Assembly: GCA_018065225.1 (NCBI GenBank)
Contig: JAGHTS010000308.1
Location: forward strand, 1 to 5,523
Origin: Candidatus Phascolarctobacterium caballi
Lineage (GTDB): Bacteria; Bacillota; Negativicutes; Acidaminococcales; Acidaminococcaceae
DNA: 5,523 bases
Direction: 5' to 3'
The notes under the pieces were generated by a model, which was not told the origin of the DNA, made no database searches, and saw only the letters and a program-made list of their open reading frames with translations. The translations under genes were made by a program, and so were the position numbers. This document shows, piece by piece, positions 1 to 5,523 of this stretch (positions are counted from its first letter, which is position 1; each line of letters begins with the position of its first letter).

Positions 1-565
1 TATTACATACGGCATTAAGCATATTAAAAAATACCATAAACGACGCCAATGCTTTTAACAATCCCAATATCATTTTGAAGGTAGGGATAATAAAATTGGT
101 ATTTACAAATGTACCTATTGCAGGTGCCAAACAATGAAATGCTGCCCAAGTCAAAACCGCTAACACAATGGCGCAAACATTTTTTTGCCAAGTACTGAAA
201 TTGCTAAATGGTAATTTGATATCAAAAACATTTAATTTGTTAATATACTTAAAACTTGTTGCTATTCCCAAATTACCTTGAATTTTTGAAAAGTAATCGC
301 CAACTACATTTATTGCAGTTACCGGGTCACAACATTCTCCCACCATTGTCAGTCGAATAATAGGTCTGCCAAAGCTGACAAAACAATTTATGGCAATGTT
401 TGTATCTTCCGGCATAGCTTCCATCCATCGCAGCATTGTTGTTTCTGCACTAAGCCGTGCTTTAAGAATATTATCTTTGGTCTGTTTTTGCTTTTTTAAA
501 AAACTGGCAATATCCTCAGAAAAAGTGTCAATATTTTCAGATGTCAGTCTGCAAAGTTTCTTCAT
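1..565 (-). CDS. DAACS-superfamily transporter with pseudo-GHKL domain, copy 3 (5' part only)
   Basis: I translated 188 codons from the ATG at 565 down to position 2 without a stop, so the gene is intact here and simply leaves the window. It begins MKKLCRLTSENIDTFSED and follows copies 1 and 2 throughout, but is clearly more diverged. E41 is kept (RLSAETTML). The G1-like turn is degraded to MVGECCDP, with about six residues lost after it. The closing strand FKYINKLNVFDIKLP is recognisable. Membrane spans follow at about 129-150 and 160-186 (KMILGLL, ASFMVFFNML). The ATG overlaps the copy 2 stop as ATGA. AAGGA at 574-578 supplies a ribosome binding site eight bases upstream inside copy 2, so translation is probably coupled. 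The substrate-binding half lies outside the window, so specificity cannot be read. Confidence 0.85.
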   Translation of the reverse strand, partial: MKKLCRLTSENIDTFSEDIASFLKKQKQTKDNILKARLSAETTMLRWMEAMPEDTNIAINCFVSFGRPIIRLTMVGECCDPVTAINVVGDYFSKIQGNLGIATSFKYINKLNVFDIKLPFSNFSTWQKNVCAIVLAVLTWAAFHCLAPAIGTFVNTNFIIPTFKMILGLLKALASFMVFFNMLNAVCN

Positions 566-2166
566 GATATTGTTCCTTTCAAATGTCTTTTTTCCCCTAT
601 CATATTTAATGATGATGCCGTCGACACAAGATTATTTATAATACTAGTAACATTGACAGTTGTAAGAGCCATATCCACAACGACATCCACTGCAATATAA
701 ATTGCCAAACAATAATCAGGCAATAATGCCTGTGACATTAAGATTGCCATTACCGAAATGGCGCCACCGGGAATATGCGGTGTTGCTATAGCAATAATAT
801 AACAAGCCAAACCAATGATAACTAACCTTGGGACAGAAATACCTATATTGCAAATTTCACTAAACCCCATAATAATATAGGGAAAAACAATTGATGTCCC
901 TGTATTAAGTAAAATTTGGCAGACAGGCAACCCAAAATTCAAAAGTTTTTTATCTAGCCCTAAATTAGTACAAATTTTATCCATCAAAGGAATACAAGCG
1001 GCAGAACTGGAAGTTGAAAATGCCAATATTGTAGCAGGCATAACTGTTTTAAAATAATCTTTGATTCCCAATTTCAATTTCCACGCAGTATAAACTGTTT
1101 CTAATACAATATAAACAATTGACATCATTATAATTACCAACAACGGTTTCCAGACTTTGACTACATAAACAAGATTTCCGCTTAAAATAACATTTGTAAA
1201 CGAAAGATAAACAATGAACGGTATGCTTTTGCAAAAATAAGTAACCGCTGTCATAAAGAGTATGCTAAATTCATTAACAAAAGCGATAATACCCTTTACC
1301 TGTTGGTCCAAAATTAAAATAATAATCCCTGATGTTAGTGCCAAGAAAATAATTTGCAACGTATTTCCGTCAATAAATGGCTGAAGCAAACTGCCGGGTA
1401 CAATCCCCACTAACATTTGAAAAATGGTTTTTAGCACAGAAAAATCCATGCTGCCGCCAAATTCTACTACTCTAAACGCAATAGTACCAATTACAATTGC
1501 AAATACTAATGATATAAAGTTCCTTTTTAAAATAGAACCAAGAACCCGCACCCCCATATTACTTAAAGCGGCAATATTCCCTACATTGCAAATACCACTA
1601 AGCACACTGAAAAAAATCATAAAGGTGGCAATACCGCCCAACAAACTTAACATCATTTTGAATAGTGGCACCACAATTTCTGTTGCTACTGTTTTAGCAA
1701 TTTCAGCATCTGCAAAATTCAAACTGTAGCCCGTAATAAATGCCAAAAGAATACTAATTACAATTTTACCTATGCTACCAATATTCGCCACAGGTAATTT
1801 AATATCAACTATATTAGTGCCATTGCGATACCTATATGAAGTTGACAACCCAGCATTAGTCATGACACTATTAAAATAATCCATCGCATCATTGGCTAAG
1901 GCATCATCAACATTGTTTTCTAATGGATTAATTTTTTGTCCGTCAAATGACAAACATACATAGGGCCTAAAAAAACGTTTGCCCGTTTCCAGCACTACTT
2001 CTGTATTGGCAGGCGCTTTTTCCAGCCATACCAAAAGTAATGTTTCCACAGTCAAACGTCCTTTGATAATCCCCATGGAAGAAATCTTTAGTTCTTCCAT
2101 ATATGATGCTATTTCGTCAGAAATAGCATCAATATTTTCAGAGGTTAAAAGATAATTTTTTTTCAC
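562..2166 (-). CDS. DAACS-superfamily transporter with N-terminal pseudo-GHKL domain, copy 2
   Basis: A 534-residue paralogue of the preceding transporter. The two align without a gap over the first 520 residues, about 71% identical by hand count (about 369 of 520). Residues 1-125 again look like a pseudo-GHKL domain: E41, FDGQKINP at 74-81, YRYRNGTNIV at 111-120. The membrane part has HP1 SSSAACIP (386-393), close to the RSSAANIP motif I recall for SstT-type serine/threonine transporters. TM7 has LNTGT (420-424), HP2 has PHIPGGAI (463-470), and TM8 has DVVVDMALTTVN (494-505). It differs from copy 1 at substrate-site positions (SSS against GSA at 386-388, L420 against T420, D494 against N494), which suggests a different specificity or coupling. 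The start codon is GTG, four bases after the copy 1 stop, with AAGGA at 2175-2179 lying inside the last codons of copy 1. It ends TGA inside an ATGA overlap with copy 3. Confidence 0.88.
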   Translation of the reverse strand: MKKNYLLTSENIDAISDEIASYMEELKISSMGIIKGRLTVETLLLVWLEKAPANTEVVLETGKRFFRPYVCLSFDGQKINPLENNVDDALANDAMDYFNSVMTNAGLSTSYRYRNGTNIVDIKLPVANIGSIGKIVISILLAFITGYSLNFADAEIAKTVATEIVVPLFKMMLSLLGGIATFMIFFSVLSGICNVGNIAALSNMGVRVLGSILKRNFISLVFAIVIGTIAFRVVEFGGSMDFSVLKTIFQMLVGIVPGSLLQPFIDGNTLQIIFLALTSGIIILILDQQVKGIIAFVNEFSILFMTAVTYFCKSIPFIVYLSFTNVILSGNLVYVVKVWKPLLVIIMMSIVYIVLETVYTAWKLKLGIKDYFKTVMPATILAFSTSSSAACIPLMDKICTNLGLDKKLLNFGLPVCQILLNTGTSIVFPYIIMGFSEICNIGISVPRLVIIGLACYIIAIATPHIPGGAISVMAILMSQALLPDYCLAIYIAVDVVVDMALTTVNVTSIINNLVSTASSLNMIGEKRHLKGTIS

Positions 2167-2170
2167 AATA

Positions 2171-3754
2171 TTATTCCTTTTTAGATATCATATCTAATGC
2201 TGAAGCGGCACAAACAAGATTGTTAACGTTGCTGGCTATATTTACGCTGGTAAGCAACATATCCAAAAGTACGTTGACCGCAATATAAATTGCCAAGCAA
2301 TAATCAGGCAATAATGCCTGTGACATTAAAATCGCCATTACAGAAATAGAACCGCCGGGAATTGGAGGGGCTGCAATGGAAATAATAAAGTAAGCCACTC
2401 CACTGACAATTAATTTAGGAATGGAAATGGAAACGCCGCAAATTTCACTAAATCCCATAATAACACCGGCAAAAGCAATTACTGTGCCTGTATTAGTCAA
2501 AATCTGACAAATAGGCAAGCCGAAATTCAAGAACTTTTTATCCAAACCCAACCCATTGCAAGTTTTATCCAACAACGGGATACAAGCTGGGGCACTGCCT
2601 GTGGATAATGCCAAAATTGTTGCCGGCATAACATTTTTGAAATGAGCTGCAATTCCAAATCCTGATTTCCAACCAGTATAAGCAGTATCCAACCCAATAT
2701 AAATAACCGCAATAATTGCAATGACCAGCAAAGGTTTCCAAACCTTAATTACATAACCCAAATTACCGCTTAACAGAACATTGGTAAATGAAAGATAAAC
2801 AATAACAGGAATAGTTGCACAGAAATAACTGATTGCTGTCATAAACAATGTGTTACATTCATTTACAAAAGCAATAACGCCTTTTACCTGCTGATCCAAA
2901 ATCAAAAGAATAATGCCGGTCATTACCGCCAAGAAAATAATCTGCAAAGTATTACCCTCAATAAATGGTTTTACCAAACTGCCCGGAACCATACCGATGA
3001 ACATTTGGAACACAGTTTTTAACACAGATAGATCTACACCGCCGCCAAATTCCACCACACCAAAAGCCAATGCGGAAATAACCATTCCCAAAACAAGTGC
3101 AATTAAATTCCGTCCCAAAACCAAATTGAGAACTTTTAATCCCATATTGCTCAAAGTGGCAATATCACCCATGTTACAGACACCGCTGAGCACACTGAAG
3201 AAAATCATAAAGGTGGCAATACCGCCCAACAAGCTGAGCATCATATCAAACAAAGGCGAAACAACTTCCACCGAAACGGTTTTAGAAATTTCCGGCCCTG
3301 CAAAACTTAAAGCGTAACTGGTAATAAATGCCAGTAACACTCCAATAAAGATTTTCCCCATACTGCCTATATTTACCATAGGCAATTTAATATCCACAAT
3401 ATTACTGCCATTACGGAACTTATAAGTAGTGGATAATCCTACATTGGTCATAACGCTGTTAAAATAGTTCATAGCGTCATTTGCCAAAGCATCATCAACA
3501 GTGCTTTCCAACGGGTCAATTTTTGCTCCGTCAAAAGACAAACGGACATAAGGGCGGAAAAACTTTTTGCCCATATCCAACGTAACTTCCGTATTGGCAG
3601 GTGCTTTTTCCAACCATGCCAACAACAACGTTTCAGCCGTCAGACGTCCCCTAATAATCCCCATTTGGGGAATTTTTAATTTTCCCATATAAGCTGCTAT
3701 TTCTTCGGAAATAACATCTATATTTTCTGCTGTAAGTAAAAATTTCTTATTCAT
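2171..3754 (-). CDS. DAACS-superfamily transporter with N-terminal pseudo-GHKL domain, copy 1
   Basis: A 527-residue membrane protein, about 100 residues longer than usual for this family because of an added cytosolic domain. Residues 1-125 resemble a degenerate RsbW-like ATPase: E41 in RLTAETLLL, FDGAKIDP at 74-81, and YKFRNGSNIV at 111-120. The N-box Asn is replaced by Leu and there is no GLG loop. Residues about 130-515 form the transporter, with spans from about 133 onward. The HP1 motif is GSAPACIP (386-393). The TM7 motif is TNTGT (420-424) where glutamate transporters have NMDGT. HP2 is PPIPGGSI (463-470), and TM8 is NVLLDMLLTSVN (494-505). D498, T502 and N505 match conserved substrate-site positions, but the Arg that binds acidic side chains is Leu501. 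The substrate is therefore probably a neutral or small amino acid rather than glutamate or aspartate; this is inferred. The ATG overlaps the STAS gene by eight bases, with AAGGA at 3760-3764 lying inside that gene, so translation is probably coupled. Confidence 0.88.
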   Translation of the reverse strand: MNKKFLLTAENIDVISEEIAAYMGKLKIPQMGIIRGRLTAETLLLAWLEKAPANTEVTLDMGKKFFRPYVRLSFDGAKIDPLESTVDDALANDAMNYFNSVMTNVGLSTTYKFRNGSNIVDIKLPMVNIGSMGKIFIGVLLAFITSYALSFAGPEISKTVSVEVVSPLFDMMLSLLGGIATFMIFFSVLSGVCNMGDIATLSNMGLKVLNLVLGRNLIALVLGMVISALAFGVVEFGGGVDLSVLKTVFQMFIGMVPGSLVKPFIEGNTLQIIFLAVMTGIILLILDQQVKGVIAFVNECNTLFMTAISYFCATIPVIVYLSFTNVLLSGNLGYVIKVWKPLLVIAIIAVIYIGLDTAYTGWKSGFGIAAHFKNVMPATILALSTGSAPACIPLLDKTCNGLGLDKKFLNFGLPICQILTNTGTVIAFAGVIMGFSEICGVSISIPKLIVSGVAYFIISIAAPPIPGGSISVMAILMSQALLPDYCLAIYIAVNVLLDMLLTSVNIASNVNNLVCAASALDMISKKE

Positions 3755-4064
3755 TCTTGTCCTTCTTTATCTCAAAGAATGAATCAAAACCACTGGTTGC
3801 CAAAACATCAACCACAAAATCAGTTAAGGCACACAGATTAACATTTATGCCCGCCGCCTTAGCATTTTTTGCAATAATCAACAACGCCCTTAACCCTGCG
3901 CTGGAAATATATTCAAGACGAGCACAGTCAAGTATCAAACGTGCCGGTTTGTCTGTCATAATATCTGTAACCAGTTTTTGAAATTCCGGGGCAGTAGTTG
4001 TGTCAACACGTCCCACAATTTCCGCAATAGTGCGTTCTTTCTCTTTTGTAACAATAACGTTCAT
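3747..4064 (-). CDS. STAS-domain protein, anti-sigma-factor-antagonist type
   Basis: A 105-residue single-domain cytosolic protein of the SpoIIAA/RsbV family, whose usual length is 100-120 residues. It has the expected order of an N-terminal strand, a GRVDTTTAPEF segment (18-28), the LILDCARLEYISSAGL core (43-58), and a final helix-strand region ending at 105. The serine pair S54-S55 just before AGL is at the family's phosphoacceptor site, with S55 the likelier acceptor. In known systems the dephosphorylated form binds an RsbW-like ATPase partner, the partner kinase phosphorylates it, and a PP2C phosphatase reactivates it. Both enzyme activities appear to be present in the gene 29 bases upstream. 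The end of the gene overlaps the first transporter start by eight bases. No sigma factor lies in the window, so its final target may be the transporters' N-terminal domains (inference). Confidence 0.93.
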   Translation of the reverse strand: MNVIVTKEKERTIAEIVGRVDTTTAPEFQKLVTDIMTDKPARLILDCARLEYISSAGLRALLIIAKNAKAAGINVNLCALTDFVVDVLATSGFDSFFEIKKDKNE

Positions 4065-4071
4065 AATATTG

Positions 4072-4078
4072 CCTCCTT
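4072..4078 (-). promoter_or_regulatory. Strong ribosome binding site of the STAS gene
   Basis: The minus strand reads AAGGAGG with seven bases to the ATG at 4064. It is the best-matching site in the operon, while the phosphatase and transporters have weaker or less well spaced sites. This suggests the STAS protein is made in excess of its partners, as is common in partner-switch systems. Confidence 0.75.
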
Positions 4079-4093
4079 ATTGCAATAAATTTA

Positions 4094-5329
4094 TTACATT
4101 TTTTTTGTCACAGTCACAATATTTTGACCGTGTTCATATTTATAATTGAGAGAATCAACCGTTCTCCTAATCATGACAATGCCCAAACCTTTTAAATCAT
4201 CGCTTACCAATTTTTCTGCCGAAACATCCTTAACATATTTTGTAGGGTCAAACTGTTTGCCACTGTCTGCTACACGGATAGTAATTACATCATCAGCCAC
4301 ACACAGACCAACACTGGCTTTCCCGCCTGTTTTTCCATAAGCATATTTAATAATGTTGGTAAACAATTCTTCAACCACCATTGCCATACGCATTTGCATG
4401 TTTAAGGAAACACCGCGTTTGTTAAGTTGTTCTTCCACAAACAACAGTACCGGACGCAATTCGTCATTGGTTGCCTGAAAATGCCGCTCGCAAAATCCTT
4501 CCGTTGCCGCCTTCTCTTTGTAATCCAGTACAACCATTGTAATATCGTCAAATTGCTCCGCATTGCCAACAAAAGCATCAATATCCGCTTTTGCTCCATA
4601 CAAAATCTTGGTCAAATCATGCTCGTCTTTGCAAGTGTTCAAATAATTTTTAATTCTGTCTTCGCCATATAATTCTTTATCGGCATTAGTCGCTTCTGTA
4701 ACACCGTCCGTATAAAGGAACAATTTGGATCCCGGTGTCATTGTTACTGCATTTTGCACATAATTGACTGTATCAAAACCAGCCAAAACAAAACAGGGTT
4801 TGCATTGCAAATATTCATATTGCCCGTTTGCCTGTTTAAGTAACGGCGGATTATGCCCTGCATTGGCATAAGTCAAAACCCCACTTTCCAAACTTAAAAC
4901 TGCCATCCATACAGTAACAAACAATTCTGCGCTGTTGCCGTGACACAAATCACGGTTGGTTTTGGACAACACATCCGCCGGTGAAAATCCCATCCGGGCA
5001 TAAGTTCTGATAAGAGTCTTGGCTATGGACATAAATAAAGCCGCTGCCACACCTTTGCCGGACACATCGCCGATAACCATTACCAAATGGTTTTCATCTG
5101 TCAAAAAATAATCATAAAAATCTCCGCCAACTTCTTTGGCAGGGGTCATAGTAGCAAAAATATTAAAATCATGACGTTTGGGGAAAGCGGGAAAACGTCT
5201 TGGTAACATATTTGCCTGAATATCCCGTGCTACCGAAAGCTCCGTACCCAAACGCTGACGGTCACCTGTTGAGTCCGTCATTTTTTCAATAATTTTGGTT
5301 GCTATTGCCTGTTTCTCACTTAATTCCAT
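4094..5329 (-). CDS. PP2C-type SpoIIE/RsbU phosphatase fused to an RsbW-like GHKL ATPase
   Basis: A 411-residue soluble protein with no membrane segment, probably controlling the phosphorylation state of the STAS protein encoded just downstream. An N-terminal linker helix (about 1-43, including the ARDIQANMLP motif typical of RsbU-type phosphatases) leads into the PP2C domain (about 50-270). Likely metal ligands lie in GGDFYDYF (D70), IGDVSGKG (D88), LYTDG (D208) and DDIT (D261/D262), and AGHNPP at 157-162 is also typical. Residues about 283-411 form a HATPase domain with an N-box (EELFTN, E321 and N325), a G1 box (ADSGKQFDP, D355 and G357) and a G2 loop (KGLG, 380-383), all apparently intact. 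Having phosphatase and kinase-like domains in one chain suggests a bifunctional switch. There is no PAS, GAF, HAMP or response-receiver input domain, so the signal it senses is unclear. The ATG is chosen because an in-frame TGA lies two codons upstream. The GGAGG at 5343-5347 is 13 bases away, a long spacing that may lower translation. Confidence 0.93.
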   Translation of the reverse strand: MELSEKQAIATKIIEKMTDSTGDRQRLGTELSVARDIQANMLPRRFPAFPKRHDFNIFATMTPAKEVGGDFYDYFLTDENHLVMVIGDVSGKGVAAALFMSIAKTLIRTYARMGFSPADVLSKTNRDLCHGNSAELFVTVWMAVLSLESGVLTYANAGHNPPLLKQANGQYEYLQCKPCFVLAGFDTVNYVQNAVTMTPGSKLFLYTDGVTEATNADKELYGEDRIKNYLNTCKDEHDLTKILYGAKADIDAFVGNAEQFDDITMVVLDYKEKAATEGFCERHFQATNDELRPVLLFVEEQLNKRGVSLNMQMRMAMVVEELFTNIIKYAYGKTGGKASVGLCVADDVITIRVADSGKQFDPTKYVKDVSAEKLVSDDLKGLGIVMIRRTVDSLNYKYEHGQNIVTVTKKM

Positions 5330-5381
5330 TCTTAATCAAAAGCCTCCATCAATAGGAAATAAACTTATACAGATAGTTAAC

Positions 5382-5409
5382 AATATGTTAACAAAAATGT
5401 TAACATATT
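5382..5409. promoter_or_regulatory. Perfect 11-bp inverted repeat, candidate operator
   Basis: The arms are AATATGTTAAC (5382-5392) and GTTAACATATT (5399-5409), exact reverse complements separated by six bases (AAAAAT). Each arm contains a GTTAAC palindrome. A third GTTAAC sits at 5376-5381, so the three start at 5376, 5387 and 5399, which is 11- and 12-bp spacing or roughly one helical turn each. The repeat covers the predicted leftward -10 and start point. The stem is almost all A/T and no T-run follows it, so a DNA-binding site is more likely than a terminator. The binding protein is unknown. Confidence 0.55.
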
Positions 5410-5415
5410 ATATCA
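5407..5415 (-). promoter_or_regulatory. Candidate extended -10 promoter of the phosphatase-STAS-transporter operon
   Basis: Read on the minus strand, 5415 to 5407 is TGATATAAT, a perfect TGn plus TATAAT extended -10 element. The -35 position 17 bases further upstream reads TAGCAA, which is weak. The expected start near 5400 gives a leader of about 70 bases before the phosphatase ATG. The right arm of the inverted repeat at 5399-5409 overlaps this -10 and the predicted start point, the classic position for a repressor site. No other strong promoter is evident between here and the left edge, so the leftward genes probably form one transcript. Confidence 0.55.
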
Positions 5416-5430
5416 TTATTTTTAAATATT

Positions 5431-5439
5431 TGCTATACA
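5431..5439 (+). promoter_or_regulatory. Candidate extended -10 promoter for the rightward gene
   Basis: The sequence TGCTATACA reads as TGn plus a near-consensus -10 hexamer (TATACA at 5434-5439). No convincing -35 lies 17 bases upstream, which is tolerable for an extended -10 promoter. Transcription would begin near 5446, leaving a leader of about 36 bases with the AGGAGG close to its end. This is a pattern match only. Confidence 0.4.
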
Positions 5440-5481
5440 TCAAAGGCAAATTTTGTTATTATATTACAAAAGGAGGGAAAA

Positions 5482-5523
5482 ATGAAACTTGAAAAAAACT
5501 TTCCTGCGACCGATGCCGCTTAC
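5482..5523 (+). CDS. Start of a divergent unidentified gene (partial, 14 codons)
   Basis: Only the first 14 codons lie in the window (MKLEKNFPATDAAY), and the gene runs off the right edge. The start is supported by a strong AGGAGG at 5471-5476, five bases before the ATG, and by a plausible extended -10 promoter upstream. The visible peptide is polar and is not a signal peptide or membrane segment. It is too short to assign a family, so no function is proposed. It is transcribed away from the phosphatase operon and shares a 152-bp control region with it, so the two may be co-regulated or functionally linked, but that is only positional inference. Confidence 0.75.
   Translation, partial: MKLEKNFPATDAAY

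Larger units (their letters stand above)
562..3754 (-). repeat. Tandem gene duplication, 1588-bp unit (copies 1 and 2)
   Basis: Copies 1 and 2 match at a constant DNA offset of 1588 bp. For example, 692-741 and 2280-2329 are identical except at one base (709/2297), and the stretch starting at 1603 aligns with that starting at 3191. The two genes stay in register over 520 codons without an insertion or deletion. Copy 3 follows with a start-to-start pitch of 1601 bp and much lower similarity, so it is an older duplicate or a faster-evolving one. Confidence 0.85.

Noticed and set aside
1..565. Copy 3 as a pseudogene or frameshifted remnant
   Set aside because: Direct translation gives 188 uninterrupted codons in the frame set by the ATGA overlap, with continuous similarity to copies 1 and 2, so it is only cut by the window edge.
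390..641. A plus-strand reading frame opposite the copy 2/copy 3 junction
   Set aside because: It is antisense to two genes with clear homology to each other, and its hydrophobic look is what antisense of this AT-rich coding sequence gives.
562..3754. The tandem repeat as an insertion sequence or other mobile element
   Set aside because: The repeated units are exactly the transporter genes in frame, with no transposase, terminal inverted repeats or target duplications; gene duplication explains them.
3747..5329. A canonical general-stress or sporulation sigma-factor cascade
   Set aside because: The phosphatase, kinase-like domain and STAS protein fit, but no sigma factor gene is in the window and the downstream genes are transporters. 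A sigma factor outside the window cannot be excluded.
5382..5409. The inverted repeat as a transcription terminator
   Set aside because: The stem is nearly all A/T, no T-run follows on either strand, and it sits at a promoter between divergent genes rather than at a gene end.
5295..5492. A 65-codon plus-strand reading frame across the divergent intergenic region
   Set aside because: It begins antisense to the phosphatase start, covers the promoter and inverted repeat, and is in a different frame from the well-supported ATG at 5482. It resembles no protein I recognise.

Overview
The window carries one tightly packed leftward (minus-strand) operon plus the first codons of a divergent plus-strand gene. 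The DNA is AT-rich, with strong AAGGAGG-type ribosome binding sites and partner-switch (SpoIIE/RsbU-RsbW-SpoIIAA-like) regulatory genes. This fits a low-GC Bacillota, possibly an anaerobic Negativicute or Clostridium-like organism; the exact group is a guess.

Layout, in order of minus-strand transcription: (i) 5481-5330, a divergent control region with two facing extended -10 promoters and a perfect 11-bp inverted repeat with phased GTTAAC sites. (ii) 5329-4094, a SpoIIE/RsbU-type PP2C phosphatase fused to an intact RsbW-type GHKL ATPase. (iii) 4064-3747, a small STAS protein of the anti-anti-sigma type. (iv) 3754-2171, 2166-562 and 565 to beyond position 1, three tandem paralogous transporters of the dicarboxylate/amino acid:cation symporter (DAACS) superfamily. 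The third is cut by the window edge and is not frameshifted within the window. The plus-strand gene starts at 5482 and only 14 codons are visible. No terminator, tRNA, rRNA, CRISPR array or mobile element was seen.

The most interesting observation is that each transporter has an extra cytosolic domain of about 125 residues before its first membrane span. By eye this domain aligns with the RsbW-like ATPase domain of the phosphatase encoded upstream: the N-box glutamate, a DG..(I/F)(N/D)P turn, and a closing strand of the form Y(K/R)(Y/F)..G.NIV. The N-box asparagine and the GLG loop are gone, so it looks like a pseudo-ATPase. Such a domain is a natural docking surface for the STAS protein. The operon therefore looks like a partner-switch module that may control transporter activity directly instead of controlling a sigma factor, and no sigma factor gene lies in the window. 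The wiring is inference; the gene order, overlaps and motif matches are visible.
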